A stretch of 64,000 bases of DNA from Cognatundibacterium luofuense (GTDB taxonomy: Bacteria > Pseudomonadota > Gammaproteobacteria > Burkholderiales > Burkholderiaceae_D). The notes beneath the pieces were generated by a model, which saw only the letters and a program-made list of their open reading frames with translations, made no database searches and was not told the DNA's origin. Position numbers and translations under genes: made by a program. Shown here piece after piece: positions 29,756 through 39,335 of this stretch. How positions within the stretch are numbered: position 1 is the first letter of the stretch; each line of letters begins with the position of its first letter. Location: the NCBI RefSeq assembly GCF_018139685.1, contig NZ_JAGSPN010000006.1:1-64000 (forward strand). The letters run 5' to 3'.

Positions 29756-30379
29756 ATGGAACAACAACATCAAACCCTGCGTGGTTTGTATATCGTGACA
29801 CCGGACTGGGACGATACTGCGCGTTTGCTGACAGTGACCGAACAGGCTTTGCAGGGTGGGGCAGCGCTTGTGCAGTACCGTCATAAAACGGCGCAACCAT
29901 TGCAGCGTATGGAGCAGGCCGCCGCTTTGCTGAGCCTGTGCCGTCAGTATCAGAAACCGCTGATCATCAATGATCATCTGGATTTATGTCAGGCGCTGGA
30001 TGCGGATGGCCTCCATGTTGGCGGTACGGATATTGATGTGGCTGCTGCACGGGCTGCGCTGGGCGGGCACAAAATTGTCGGCGCATCCTGCTACGGTGAT
30101 TTGCAGCGTGCAAAAGATGCCGCTGCTGCCGGTGCCAGTTACATTGCCTTTGGTGGTTTTTATCCGTCGCGTATCAAAAAATACGATTTTCGTACCGGGT
30201 ACGATATCGTCAGCGATGCCGCCGGTATCGGTTTGCCGCGCGTGGTGATTGGCGGGATGACGCTGGAAAATTGCCAGCCGCTGGTGCAGCGTGGCAGTGA
30301 AATGGTGGCGGCGATCAGCAGTGTGTATTTTGAAGAAGATCCGCAAGCGGCAGCACGCGCATTTGCGGCGCTGTTCTGA
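29756..30379 (+). CDS. thiE: Thiamine-phosphate synthase ThiE
   Basis: Joins HMP-PP and thiazole phosphate to thiamine monophosphate. 207 residues, TIM barrel of usual size. LRGLYIVTPDWDDTARLL, VQYRHKT, LIINDHLDLCQALDADGLHV and GASCYGDLQRAKDA, then FGGFYPSRIKK and VVIGGM, follow the ThiE order. The pyrophosphate-binding residues sit in the R-K and N-D motifs. Last gene of the thi operon. The ribosome-binding site is weak. Confidence 0.93.
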   Translation: MEQQHQTLRGLYIVTPDWDDTARLLTVTEQALQGGAALVQYRHKTAQPLQRMEQAAALLSLCRQYQKPLIINDHLDLCQALDADGLHVGGTDIDVAAARAALGGHKIVGASCYGDLQRAKDAAAAGASYIAFGGFYPSRIKKYDFRTGYDIVSDAAGIGLPRVVIGGMTLENCQPLVQRGSEMVAAISSVYFEEDPQAAARAFAALF

Positions 30380-30448
30380 CGCTGGCGCTGAATGTTGCGC
30401 TGAAACTGAGACGCAGGTAAGCCCTCAGATTCGCGTCATTACAGTATG

Positions 30449-30489
30449 AAAAAAGCACGGATGCCGTTAGCGGCGTTCCGTGCTTTTTG
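30449..30489 (+). terminator. Intrinsic terminator after thiE
   Basis: AAAAAGCACGGA pairs with TCCGTGCTTTTT, with an inner GCCG/CGGC around TTAG and one mismatch. T run at the end. Confidence 0.88.
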
Positions 30490-30634
30490 CTTTGCGCTGT
30501 TTGCTTCGTTCCCGCAGTCTGAGCGTACGCTGACCCGGCTGCGAGACAAGCTTGCCATCACGGCGGAGACAGTCTCTGAATGCACCCGAAAGCACCGGAC
30601 AGCGCCCGAAGCGTCCAAAAGCACCCGATTTCGG

Positions 30635-30720
30635 CTCAAATGCGGTGTTCAGCATAGCGATCCGCCTGTCGTCGGCAGAAAGTCCGGGTCTCAGAAAAGT
30701 GCAGATGACGATATTTGCAC
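30635..30720 (-). repeat. Dispersed intergenic repeat, copy C (conserved subgroup)
   Basis: Reads on the minus strand: head GTGCAAATATCGTCATC, then the 50-base core at 30684-30635 with 3 differences from copy B. Lies between the thiE terminator and the convergent gene ending at 30747. Confidence 0.85.
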
Positions 30721-30746
30721 AATCTGCAGCGCTGAAAACGCGCTGA

Positions 30747-31475
30747 TTACTTTTCGCTGGCACTGTTGACCGGATCTTCCGGTTCCTTGCCTTCTTCAGT
30801 TTTCGATGGTTTCGGGTCCAGCGTTGCCACGTTCAGACGATCGAGCGTGGTCAGCACACCGGCGCTCAGCGCATCGCCTTCCAGTTTTTCACACCCTTTC
30901 GGACGCGGCTTCGCACCGGCCGGACAGAACCAGACACTTTGTTTGCCTTCTTCCGGATAATAGAAAATCAGCATGTCGGATGCGTCGCGGATATTCATCG
31001 CCTTATCCAGCAATTCCGGCGGGAACTTGCCGCCGCTGGTTTTCAGCAGATAGTTACGTAACTTCGGTACGCCATCCACACTGACTTCTTTGGTCTCTTT
31101 GTTATGCGGCGCATGGAAACCGAGTATGGTTTTTTTGTAATTCTTTTCTTCGATAATCTGACGTTCCGTGCCTGCCATGAACATCACCGCACAGGACGAT
31201 ACGCAAAAACCTTTGACCGAGGTATTGATATTGTTTTTGCGGATCAGGTCAGCAATACCGTAGGCCGCGGTCAGATCGCCGCCACGGCTTTCCGCCAGCA
31301 CCACATGCTTGACCGGTGCGCGCGACAATTCCTGACGGAACGGCGCCAGATCTTCACGTACAACCGGGCCGTATAGAATCAGGTTGGTATCCAGACGCAG
31401 TATCGTCATCGCCTGGCTGGCGGCGGGAATCAGGGAAATCAGGCTGGCAGCCACGAGGGAAAGAATCTGACGCAT
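30747..31475 (-). CDS. Periplasmic ClpP/crotonase-fold protein (COG3904-like)
   Basis: Exported protein of 242 residues with signal peptide about 1-22 (LVAASLISLIPAASQA). The body resembles periplasmic ClpP-type serine peptidases: VLAESRGGDLTAAYGIADLI, then VSSCAVMFMAG, where the first or second Ser is in the nucleophile position, then LGFHAPH with a candidate catalytic His. A C-terminal acidic, Pro-rich tail (KTEEGKEPEDP) is probably disordered. Proteolytic activity is inference from fold motifs. It stands alone upstream of, and divergent from, uvrD. Confidence 0.75.
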   Translation of the reverse strand: MRQILSLVAASLISLIPAASQAMTILRLDTNLILYGPVVREDLAPFRQELSRAPVKHVVLAESRGGDLTAAYGIADLIRKNNINTSVKGFCVSSCAVMFMAGTERQIIEEKNYKKTILGFHAPHNKETKEVSVDGVPKLRNYLLKTSGGKFPPELLDKAMNIRDASDMLIFYYPEEGKQSVWFCPAGAKPRPKGCEKLEGDALSAGVLTTLDRLNVATLDPKPSKTEEGKEPEDPVNSASEK

Positions 31476-31640
31476 GGAAGTTCCGGGTGAAAAGATTGAA
31501 CGGGTATTATGCTGCTTTCTGCATCTGACGCCAATGAAAGCCCGGAGTTCCTGCCGGCGAGCGCGAAATCATGCGGCAAAAATCCGCATTTCACCTGTGT
31601 AAATGTCCAGTAGTCCTCGTCTGAACGTATAATCGGGCTT

Positions 31641-33929
31641 ATGCAAAATTTACTTCACAATCTCAATCAGGAGCAGCTGCAGGCCGTGACTTTACCGGCC
31701 CAGTCTGCACTCATTCTGGCGGGTGCCGGTTCCGGCAAAACCCGGGTGCTGACCACGCGCATTGCGTGGCTGATCCAGACCGGTCAGATTTCTTCCGGCG
31801 GCGTGCTGGCGGTGACTTTTACCAACAAAGCCGCCAAGGAAATGCTGGTGCGTTTGTCGGCGATGCTGCCGGTAAATACCCGTGGCATGTGGATAGGCAC
31901 TTTCCACGGCTTGTGTAACCGCTTGCTGCGCGCCCATCACCGCGATGCCGGTTTGCCGCAAACCTTTCAGATCATGGATTCTGCTGATCAGATGGCGTTC
32001 ATCAAGCGCCTGCTGAAAGCGAATCAGATTGATGATGAGAAATTCCCGCCGAAAACGCTGATGTATTTCATCAACAGCGCCAAAGAGCAGGGCCTGCGTC
32101 CGCGTGAAGTCGATGCTTACGATGAGTTCAACCGCAAGCTGGTACAGATCTACGAAATGTATGAGCAGCAATGTCAGCGCGAAGGCGTGGTGGATTTTGC
32201 GGAGTTGCTGCTGCGCACCTATGAAATGCTGGTACACAACCAGCCGCTGCGCGAGCATTATCAGGCGCGTTTCCGCCATATTCTGGTCGATGAGTTTCAG
32301 GATACCAATGACCTGCAATACCGCTGGCTGAAGCTGCTGGCCGGTGTCGGTACGCGCACACCGGCTGCGGTGTTTGCGGTCGGTGATGATGATCAGAGTA
32401 TTTACGCTTTCCGTGGCGCAAACGTCGGCAATATGACCGCGTTCGAGCAGGAATTTGCGGTCGAAAATCTGATTAAGCTGGAACAAAACTACCGTTCGCA
32501 CGGTCATATTCTGGATAGCGCGAATATCCTGATTGCGAACAACAGTAAGCGTCTGGGTAAAAATCTGCGCACCGATGCCGGACAAGGCGAACAGGTGCGC
32601 GTGATGGAAGCCAGCAGCGATATTCAGGAAGCGAACTGGATTCTGGATGAAGTGCGCAGTCTGGTACGCGAAGGCTCGCCCTACAATGAAATCGCGGTGC
32701 TGTACCGTTCCAATGCGCAGTCGCGCGTGATCGAACATGCCTTGTTCAGCGCGAATATGCCTTACCGCGTGTACGGCGGCTTGCGCTTCTTCGAACGTGC
32801 CGAGATCAAGCACGCCATCGCGTATCTGCAACTGATGGATAACCCGCACAATGATGCGGCTTTTCTGCGGGTGGTGAATTTCCCGGCCCGCGGCATCGGT
32901 GCCCGCTCACTTGAGCAATTGCAGGATGCAGCGCGTCAGCATCAGTTATCGCTGTACGCCGCCGTGCCGTATGTGGCCGGTAAAGCCGGCGCGACCATGG
33001 GCCAGTTTGTGCGTCTGATCGAAAGCACACGCTTTGAAACCCAAAGCATGCCGCTGCCGGAAATGGTGGACATGGTGCTGGACCGCAGTCAGCTGAAACA
33101 GCATTATCAGACCGAAAAAGAAGGTGCCGACCGCGTAGAAAATCTGGAGCAGTTGGTCAATGCGGCGGTACTGTTTGTTACTGAAGAAGGTTTCGGTAAA
33201 GATGCGCCGGCCTTTGCCGGTCCGCGCGCAGAAAACATCACCGTCATCAGCAGTGGCGATGTGCAGATCGTTGATGCGGAAGCCGCGTTACCGGCAGTGA
33301 TGTCGCCGCTGGCAGCTTTCCTGTCGCATGCATCGCTGGAAGCCGGTGATAATCAGGCGCAGGCTGGTCAGGATGCCTTGCAACTGATGACAGTGCATTC
33401 CGCCAAAGGTCTGGAATTTAATAATGTGTTCATCACCGGTCTGGAAGAAGGTTTGTTCCCGCATGAAAACAGTGCGCAGGAAGAAGCCGGACTGGAAGAA
33501 GAGCGCCGCCTGATGTATGTCGCGATTACGCGTGCACGTCGCCGTTTGTATCTGAGCTTTTCGCAAACCCGTATGCTGCATGGTCAGACCCGCTATAACC
33601 TGCGTTCCCGCTTCCTGGATGAATTGCCGGAAGAATCGCTGAAATGGCTGTCGCCACAGACAAAACCGGGTTGGTTCTCGCCACCGCGTAAAGCTGCATG
33701 GGATGATAATCCGGCCAGCGGTGTGAATCAGATTGCCAGCCAGATGCGCAAGCAGGGCGGACAGGACAATGGCTGGCGTCCGGGGCAAAACGTATCACAT
33801 CCGAAATTCGGCGAAGGTGTGATCGTGCAGCTGGAAGGCAGCGGCAGTCAGGCACGCGCCCATATCAATTTTGGAAAATTCGGGATGAAGCTGCTGGATC
33901 TCAGCGTAGCCAAACTCGAAAAAATCTGA
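31641..33929 (+). CDS. uvrD: DNA helicase II UvrD
   Basis: 3'-5' superfamily 1 DNA helicase for nucleotide-excision and mismatch repair. 762 residues. Walker A GAGSGKT is at 28-34, motif II DEFQD at 217-221. AVTFTNKAAKEM, GDDDQSIYAFRGANV, LEQNYRS, VHSAKGLEF and VAITRARRRL are helicase motifs Ia-VI in order. The C-terminal GQNVSHPKFGEGVIVQLEG is the Tudor-like RNA-polymerase-contact domain typical of UvrD/PcrA. It separates UvrD from Rep. Complete gene. Confidence 0.96.
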   Translation: MQNLLHNLNQEQLQAVTLPAQSALILAGAGSGKTRVLTTRIAWLIQTGQISSGGVLAVTFTNKAAKEMLVRLSAMLPVNTRGMWIGTFHGLCNRLLRAHHRDAGLPQTFQIMDSADQMAFIKRLLKANQIDDEKFPPKTLMYFINSAKEQGLRPREVDAYDEFNRKLVQIYEMYEQQCQREGVVDFAELLLRTYEMLVHNQPLREHYQARFRHILVDEFQDTNDLQYRWLKLLAGVGTRTPAAVFAVGDDDQSIYAFRGANVGNMTAFEQEFAVENLIKLEQNYRSHGHILDSANILIANNSKRLGKNLRTDAGQGEQVRVMEASSDIQEANWILDEVRSLVREGSPYNEIAVLYRSNAQSRVIEHALFSANMPYRVYGGLRFFERAEIKHAIAYLQLMDNPHNDAAFLRVVNFPARGIGARSLEQLQDAARQHQLSLYAAVPYVAGKAGATMGQFVRLIESTRFETQSMPLPEMVDMVLDRSQLKQHYQTEKEGADRVENLEQLVNAAVLFVTEEGFGKDAPAFAGPRAENITVISSGDVQIVDAEAALPAVMSPLAAFLSHASLEAGDNQAQAGQDALQLMTVHSAKGLEFNNVFITGLEEGLFPHENSAQEEAGLEEERRLMYVAITRARRRLYLSFSQTRMLHGQTRYNLRSRFLDELPEESLKWLSPQTKPGWFSPPRKAAWDDNPASGVNQIASQMRKQGGQDNGWRPGQNVSHPKFGEGVIVQLEGSGSQARAHINFGKFGMKLLDLSVAKLEKI

Positions 33930-34011
33930 CAGCACGGCTGAAGCAGGTCGTGTCTGTCTGTCACGGCCTGCCGCCTTGCGGCGCAGTGCCGCACAGGAAA
34001 GGAGCCTTGTT

Positions 34012-35274
34012 ATGAGTTTTACCCCTGTCATGCAATACACCGCCGCCGCTATTTTCGGGCTCGCGCTATTGCATACTTTCTCCACCAAATACTTTCTGGA
34101 ACTGGCACACAAAAGCCGTCACCACGCAGGTTTATTCCACTTGCTCGGCGAAGTCGAAGTGGTGTTCGGCTTCTGGGCATTTATTCTGGTTGGCAGCATG
34201 GCTTTGCTGCAAACGCCGGCCGATGCAGTGCATTATCTGGAAGGCCAGAATTTCACAGAACCCTTGTTCGTGTTCGCGATTCTGGTGATTGCCGGTACCC
34301 GTCCGATTTTGTGGACGGTGGAAACCATGGTGAACCGGATCAGCGCTGTGCTGCCGTTTCATCCGGCCTTATCTGCATATTTACTTTGCCTGACACTGGT
34401 ACCACTGCTGGGTTCGCTGATCACCGAACCGGCGGCAATGACGCTGGCAGCGCTGATGCTGCGCGACCGTATTTTTAAGCAGAATGTCAGTCAGCGTATG
34501 AAGTATCTGACACTGGCAACGCTGTTTGTGAATATTTCGATTGGCGGTGTGCTAACATCATTTGCAGCACCACCAGTGCTGATGGTGGCTGAAAAATGGG
34601 GCTGGAGCACGCCGTTTATGGCGTCGGTATTCGGCTGGAAAGCAGCCTGTGCAGTATTTCTGAATGGCTTGTTATTAACATTTTTCTTTAAAAAAGAATT
34701 GCTGACACTGCAGCGTGAACAGCAGGATGCAAATCAGGAAGGTATTCCGTTGTCCGTAGTGGTAGTGCATCTGGGATTTATGGCTGCGACGGTGGTATTT
34801 GCCCACTATCCGGTGGTGTACATAGGTTTGTTCTTATTTTTCCTCGGCTTCACTGAAGCTTATCAGCGTTATCAGGACAGACTGATGCTGCGTGAAGGTT
34901 TGCTGGTGGCTTTCTTTCTGGCCGGACTGGTAGTGCTCGGTGGTTTGCAGCAATGGTGGCTGCAGCCCTTGCTGGCTGGTATGAACGACAAAGTTTTATT
35001 CTTCGGTGCGGTGTCACTGACCGCTTTGACTGATAATGCGGCGCTGACATATCTGGGTTCGCTGGTGGAAGGCTTACCAGCCAGTGCGCAATACGCGCTG
35101 GTTGCCGGTGCAGTGACCGGCGGCGGTTTAACTGTGGTGGCAAATGCACCGAATCCGGCTGGTTATGCGATTCTGAAATCAGAATTTGAAGATCAGGCAG
35201 TCAGTCCTTTATGGCTTTTGTTATCCGCGTTGGTACCAACAGCGGTAGCGGCATTTTTCTTCCTGATGTTCTGA
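34012..35274 (+). CDS. Putative Na+/H+ antiporter (PF07399-type)
   Basis: Inner-membrane protein of 420 residues with about ten to twelve hydrophobic segments, from YTAAAIFGLALLHTFSTKYF on. ITEPAAMTLAALMLRD, TDNAALTYLGSLVEG and ANAPNPAGYAIL are conserved polar stretches inside membrane regions, typical of ion-coupled antiporters. The order fits the putative Na+/H+ antiporter family PF07399. AAAGGAG (33998-34004) sits 7 bases before the ATG; the frame is open upstream from 33976 without support. The ion and direction are unproven. Followed by a strong terminator. Confidence 0.82.
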   Translation: MSFTPVMQYTAAAIFGLALLHTFSTKYFLELAHKSRHHAGLFHLLGEVEVVFGFWAFILVGSMALLQTPADAVHYLEGQNFTEPLFVFAILVIAGTRPILWTVETMVNRISAVLPFHPALSAYLLCLTLVPLLGSLITEPAAMTLAALMLRDRIFKQNVSQRMKYLTLATLFVNISIGGVLTSFAAPPVLMVAEKWGWSTPFMASVFGWKAACAVFLNGLLLTFFFKKELLTLQREQQDANQEGIPLSVVVVHLGFMAATVVFAHYPVVYIGLFLFFLGFTEAYQRYQDRLMLREGLLVAFFLAGLVVLGGLQQWWLQPLLAGMNDKVLFFGAVSLTALTDNAALTYLGSLVEGLPASAQYALVAGAVTGGGLTVVANAPNPAGYAILKSEFEDQAVSPLWLLLSALVPTAVAAFFFLMF

Positions 35275-35302
35275 TTCAGCATTTTCTCCTGCATTTTGCT
35301 AA

Positions 35303-35331
35303 AAAAAACGCTGCGGTGAGCAGCGTTTTTT
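35303..35331. terminator. Bidirectional intrinsic terminator
   Basis: AAAAAACGCTGC / GCAGCGTTTTTT around GGTGA, between the convergent antiporter and Aer-like genes. Confidence 0.93.
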
Positions 35332-35351
35332 GTTTGTGAATCCAAACCGTT

Positions 35352-37001
35352 TCAGTGCAGGCGCGGATGACGTGAAGTCTTTGTTCCGGCAGATACACTG
35401 GCCGGACGTGCGGCACGGATGCCGGCAGGTATTGTGCCGTGCGGTTCCAGTTTGAACACGCTGATTGCCTGCTCCAGCTGTACCGTTTGCGTGGCGAGGT
35501 TTGCCGCTGCATTCGCTGCCTGTTCCACCATTGCCGCGTTTTGCTGCGTTACTTCATCCATCAGCCCCATCGCACTGTTCATCTGATCAACACTTTCACG
35601 CTGCTCCAGACTGGCGACTGAAATTTCATGCAGCACCGCATTCACTTGTTTGACGGAATTGACCAGTTGCTGCATGGTGGTCACGGCTTCTTCCACAATT
35701 TTGTTACCGCTGCTGACTTTGCTGACGGAAGTATCAATGAGCGTTTTAATATCCTTGGCAGCACCGGCAGAGCGCTGCGCCAGACTCCGTACTTCATTCG
35801 CCACAACGGCAAAGCCGCGCCCCTGTTCGCCGGCACGCGCAGCTTCCACCGCCGCATTCAGTGCGAGGATATTGGTCTGAAACGCGATGCCGTCAATCAG
35901 GCTGATAATGCTTTCGATTTGACGCGCAGACTGACTGATTTCCTGCATGGTTTCACCGACCTTACTGACCATCTCACCACCTTTGGCAGCAACTTCCGTA
36001 GTGGCATCGGCAAGCCGGCTGGCTTCTGCTGCGCTTTCAGAATTCTGGCGTATGGTGTCGGCAAACTGTTCCATGCTGGTCGCGGTTTCTTCCAGACTGG
36101 ATGCCTGCGATTCGGTGCGACCCGATAAGTCCATATTCGCGGCAGCAATTTCTTCCGTGCCGGTACGAATCTCACTCGCATTACGCGAAACATCAATCAC
36201 GATTGAATGCAGATTGATGTGCATCTGACGCAATGCCTGTTGCAGCTGCCCCATTTCGGTTTGGTCGCCCGGCGGAATTTCATGCGTCAGATCGCCGCCC
36301 GCAATCGCACGTGCTGCGCGCACTGCATTCTGTACCGGGTTCAGCAAACGGGTATGGATGACGTACCACTGATACAGCAGCACAAAACTCAGGAATCCCA
36401 GCGCAGCGGCGTTTGTCATGCTGAGCCCCGCTTCCGCGATATAGGCAGCGCCGAAACCAAGCAAACCAGCGAGACTGACACTCATGCCCAGCGCAAGACG
36501 TGGTTTTGCTGCCAGACTGATTTTGCGCCATAGACGGGCTGTCAGCGTGTCCGGCAGTAAATGTCCGTTACGCAGCAACAGGCCCGTCGGTTTGCCTTCC
36601 CGCATCAGCCGGTACAGATGCTCAGCAGCATCAATCTCTGCGCGGGCGGGCCGGGTTCGTACCGACATATAACCAGTCACCTGACCGTCGTCAATCAGTG
36701 GTGTGACATTCGCTTTGACCCAGTAATGATCACCGTTTTTACAACGGTTTTTGACCAGTCCGGTCCACGGCATTCCGTTTTTGATGGTGTCCCACAAATC
36801 ACCGAATGCGGCGGGCGGCATATCGGGATGACGGATCAGATTGTGCGGCTTACCGATCAGTTCTTCTTCGGTAAATCCGCTGATCTCGATGAAGTAAGGG
36901 TTACAGTAAGTGATGCGGCCTTTGAGGTCTGTCTTGGATACGATGGACTGGCCATCCGCCATGACAATTTCTTTGCCTGTCACTGGCGTGTTGATGCGCA
37001 T
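35352..37001 (-). CDS. Aer-like PAS chemoreceptor
   Basis: Energy or redox taxis receptor, 549 residues. Start [19 protein letters not shown] matches Aer-type receptors. A PAS domain (about 20-120, with [27 protein letters not shown] and [16 protein letters not shown]) would bind FAD. Two adjacent membrane segments follow (about 168-215), with no periplasmic domain. HAMP region, then the signalling domain with [20 protein letters not shown]. No NWETF tail. GGAG lies 8 bases before the ATG. FAD binding is known for the family, not shown here. Confidence 0.9.
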   Translation of the reverse strand: MRINTPVTGKEIVMADGQSIVSKTDLKGRITYCNPYFIEISGFTEEELIGKPHNLIRHPDMPPAAFGDLWDTIKNGMPWTGLVKNRCKNGDHYWVKANVTPLIDDGQVTGYMSVRTRPARAEIDAAEHLYRLMREGKPTGLLLRNGHLLPDTLTARLWRKISLAAKPRLALGMSVSLAGLLGFGAAYIAEAGLSMTNAAALGFLSFVLLYQWYVIHTRLLNPVQNAVRAARAIAGGDLTHEIPPGDQTEMGQLQQALRQMHINLHSIVIDVSRNASEIRTGTEEIAAANMDLSGRTESQASSLEETATSMEQFADTIRQNSESAAEASRLADATTEVAAKGGEMVSKVGETMQEISQSARQIESIISLIDGIAFQTNILALNAAVEAARAGEQGRGFAVVANEVRSLAQRSAGAAKDIKTLIDTSVSKVSSGNKIVEEAVTTMQQLVNSVKQVNAVLHEISVASLEQRESVDQMNSAMGLMDEVTQQNAAMVEQAANAAANLATQTVQLEQAISVFKLEPHGTIPAGIRAARPASVSAGTKTSRHPRLH

Positions 37002-37396
37002 AGGTGTCTCCGGGTCAATGCGTCACTGCCCGCATGTCATGGCTGTTCAGTCACAGCTTAGTACACGTAGCGATATTCGTCGCCCTGAGTTTTTACCGAA
37101 ACTCATGCAGTGCTGCGCGCATATCGCATATTGCGTATCCGTGCCTGACTGTCAGCGTATCAGACTGAGGCGGGAGTGAAGATCAGAATTTTTCAAGGCG
37201 CTTATTAAAACACAGAAGCAAAGAAAAAAGTTCTGTGCGGCAACTTTTTGTTGCGAAGACTTATTCAAATATGAAATGCAGGTATAGACGGTTGCTATAC
37301 CGGTAGGCAGTATTGGCAGGGAATTGCCGCAGATAGCGAGGATGTGGGGATGCCGCTGCAGCGACGTCTCTGCAGCGGGTGTTGAATGATGTGTGG
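37002..37396. other. 395-base spacer, Aer-like gene / coq7
   Basis: No gene seen. Inverted repeats: CACAGAA/TTCTGTG with TTTTAAT after it on the minus strand (about 37207-37235, possible coq7 terminator), GCAAC/GTTGC (37239-37255), GGTATAG/CTATACC (37281-37301), and CCGCTGCAG/CTGCAGCGG (37353-37378, no T run). Confidence 0.55.
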
Positions 37397-38029
37397 TTAC
37401 AAATGATACGCCGTGGTCGTCATCACTTTGGCCATGCCTTTCATCAGCATGCGTACCGGCAGCGGTGTTTCGGATGCGCCCAGCGATTGCGCAGTTGCAC
37501 CATGCGATATTTCATCAACCCGCATTTGTTCAACGATGGCGCGTGATTTCAGATCCTGTTCCGGCAATTCAGATAAATGCCCGGCCAGATGGGCTTCGAC
37601 CTGTTTTTCTGTTTCCACGACAAACCCGAGGCTGGCTGCATCGCCGCATTTCGCTGCAATCACGCCGCATGTGTACGCACCGGCATACCAGAGCGGATTC
37701 AGCAGACTGGGGCGCGAATTCAGTTCTTTCAGGCGGCGCGCTGTCCAGGCAAGGTGGTCTTCTTCTTCAATGCCGCAATGTGCCAATTCTCTGGCCACTT
37801 CAGGCGTTTGCGAAAACGCGCCCTGCGCGTCATACAGTGCTTGTGCGCAGATTTCACCAACATGGTTGACGCGCATCAGTCCGGCAGCGTGACGTTTTTC
37901 TTCATCACTGAGTCCGGTCTCGGCAATACCGGCATCCGGGTCGGGGCGTGAACTGAGGTGTTGCGCGGAAATCGTGCGCAATGCGCGGTCAAATCCGATA
38001 ATCAGACGGTCTACGGACAGCTTGCTCAT
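37397..38029 (-). CDS. coq7: Demethoxyubiquinone hydroxylase Coq7
   Basis: Di-iron hydroxylase of a late ubiquinone-synthesis step at the membrane. 210 residues. [44 protein letters not shown] and [12 protein letters not shown] carry the E and ExxH iron ligands in the normal order. The ATG at 38029 gives [18 protein letters not shown], the family start. The open frame upstream to 38194 overlaps the porin remnant and lacks homology. Its promoter probably lies at 38030-38150. Confidence 0.95.
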   Translation of the reverse strand: MSKLSVDRLIIGFDRALRTISAQHLSSRPDPDAGIAETGLSDEEKRHAAGLMRVNHVGEICAQALYDAQGAFSQTPEVARELAHCGIEEEDHLAWTARRLKELNSRPSLLNPLWYAGAYTCGVIAAKCGDAASLGFVVETEKQVEAHLAGHLSELPEQDLKSRAIVEQMRVDEISHGATAQSLGASETPLPVRMLMKGMAKVMTTTAYHL

Positions 38030-38144
38030 GTTGGTATCCGGCGAAAAAATAGCAAACCGGTATTTTAAAACAGTCAGCCATCTTTCTGCCTTTACGCCAG
38101 CGCAAGAACAGGGGAAAAAGACATGCAAAAGAATGTAATGCAGT

Positions 38145-39030
38145 CCGGCCTTGTATTTCTGAACAGTGGGTTCTAACCGGAAACTCGATCGCAATATTTG
38201 ACCGTGCAGCGTGGCGGGGCATCAGTGGTCGTTACGGAACGCTGACGGCGGGGAGGCAGAATATTCTGGGTGTTGAATCGGTCGGACGTGCTGATCCGGC
38301 GGATCTGGTACATGCAGCGAACAATCCGAACGTACTGCCAGTGGGATGTACGCCGGTGCCTTGTATGGCGGATTTGGCAGCAACTGTGGCGGTGCAGCAC
38401 TGCGTCAGAATAATGCGTTGAAATATGTCTCGCTAGTCGCTGACGGCACAGGATTTGCCCTGAAGGTTCCTGCCTGTGAGCAAGTTGGGAGTCTGCGGAC
38501 ATCGTTTTATGCGGGAGCGTCTGTCTTTCACAGTAATGGCCGCGATGATGTTGCACTAGCATACGGCGAGTTTCGCGACCAGACCGGTACGGCCAGCCTG
38601 CACGCCCGGGCTGCCGGTGTGAAATGGCGTCCGTCAGATAACTGGGCTGTCCGCATGAGCTACGCGGGCGATATTGTCCGTGGCGACGTCAGTATTCCTG
38701 TGTCCGGAAATCCACAGGCAAATGCAAACGGGCGGCGTATCACGGTGACTGGCATGGGTATTGATTACCAGTACTCCCCGCAACTGGTATCAACTGTGGC
38801 TGCATACCAGTCACAACGCAGCGGCGATCTGTCCGGCAAGGCTGCGCAATATTTGCTGATTACCAAATTACAGCCTCAGTACATGAACCGTTCTGTACGG
38901 CTCGCTGACACTGGCAATTGCCGGTTCTGCCGCCACGCAGGGTACGATGCTGGCGCTGGGGCTGATCGGCATTGGCAGCGGCTACCGTTCAGCATGGCGT
39001 GCTGCCAGCGGCATGCAGCATGTGTTCTGA
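38145..39030 (+). pseudogene. Degenerate porin gene (frameshifted, 5' end lost)
   Basis: Remnant of a Burkholderiales trimeric porin. Frame 1 reads [20 protein letters not shown] and TAGRQNILGVESVGRADP (38176-38342). The match then shifts to another frame with YAGALYGGFGSNCGGAALRQ (from 38346). A further shift near 38880 restores YGSLTLAIAGSA, and it ends with GMQHVF and TGA at 39028-39030, the usual porin C-terminal Phe. The first third (signal peptide and early strands) is missing, and a TAA lies in VFLNSGF-stop just before the readable part. No single start could express it. It lies 305 bases before an intact porin gene and diverges clearly from it, so it is not a recent tandem copy. Confidence 0.82.
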
Positions 39031-39335
39031 CGAAATTCGTCGCGCTGAAACGGGTGAATTGTCCGGAAAAATGTGCGGAAACATGAATTCTGCATAGTGC
39101 TAAGGGTTAATACTTATTTTGTTATTTTTTTGTAAATTTTGGTTGTGAATTAACGACATTTTCCTGCTTATTTCCTGCAACTGGGACGATTTTGCTTGGC
39201 TATGCGGTGGTAATTTTGGTCAAATAGGCTACAACTAAAAACCGAATCAGTAGTGATCAGTAGTGGTAGCCGGTTTCCGGTTGCAGTGCATCGAAAACGG
39301 CATCATCCACTCCCTTTCATCCTTTGGAGAAAACA
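39031..39335 (+). promoter_or_regulatory. Porin upstream region with tandem 10-base repeat
   Basis: 305-base AT-rich leader and promoter region of the highly expressed porin. It holds two adjacent copies of ATCAGTAGTG (39246-39255, 39256-39265). Clear -35/-10 boxes were not pinned down. Confidence 0.45.

Noticed and set aside
38346-39086. 246-codon plus-strand frame read as an intact gene
   Set aside because: It begins and ends outside porin homology; the porin signal enters and leaves the frame by shifts, so it is part of a pseudogene.
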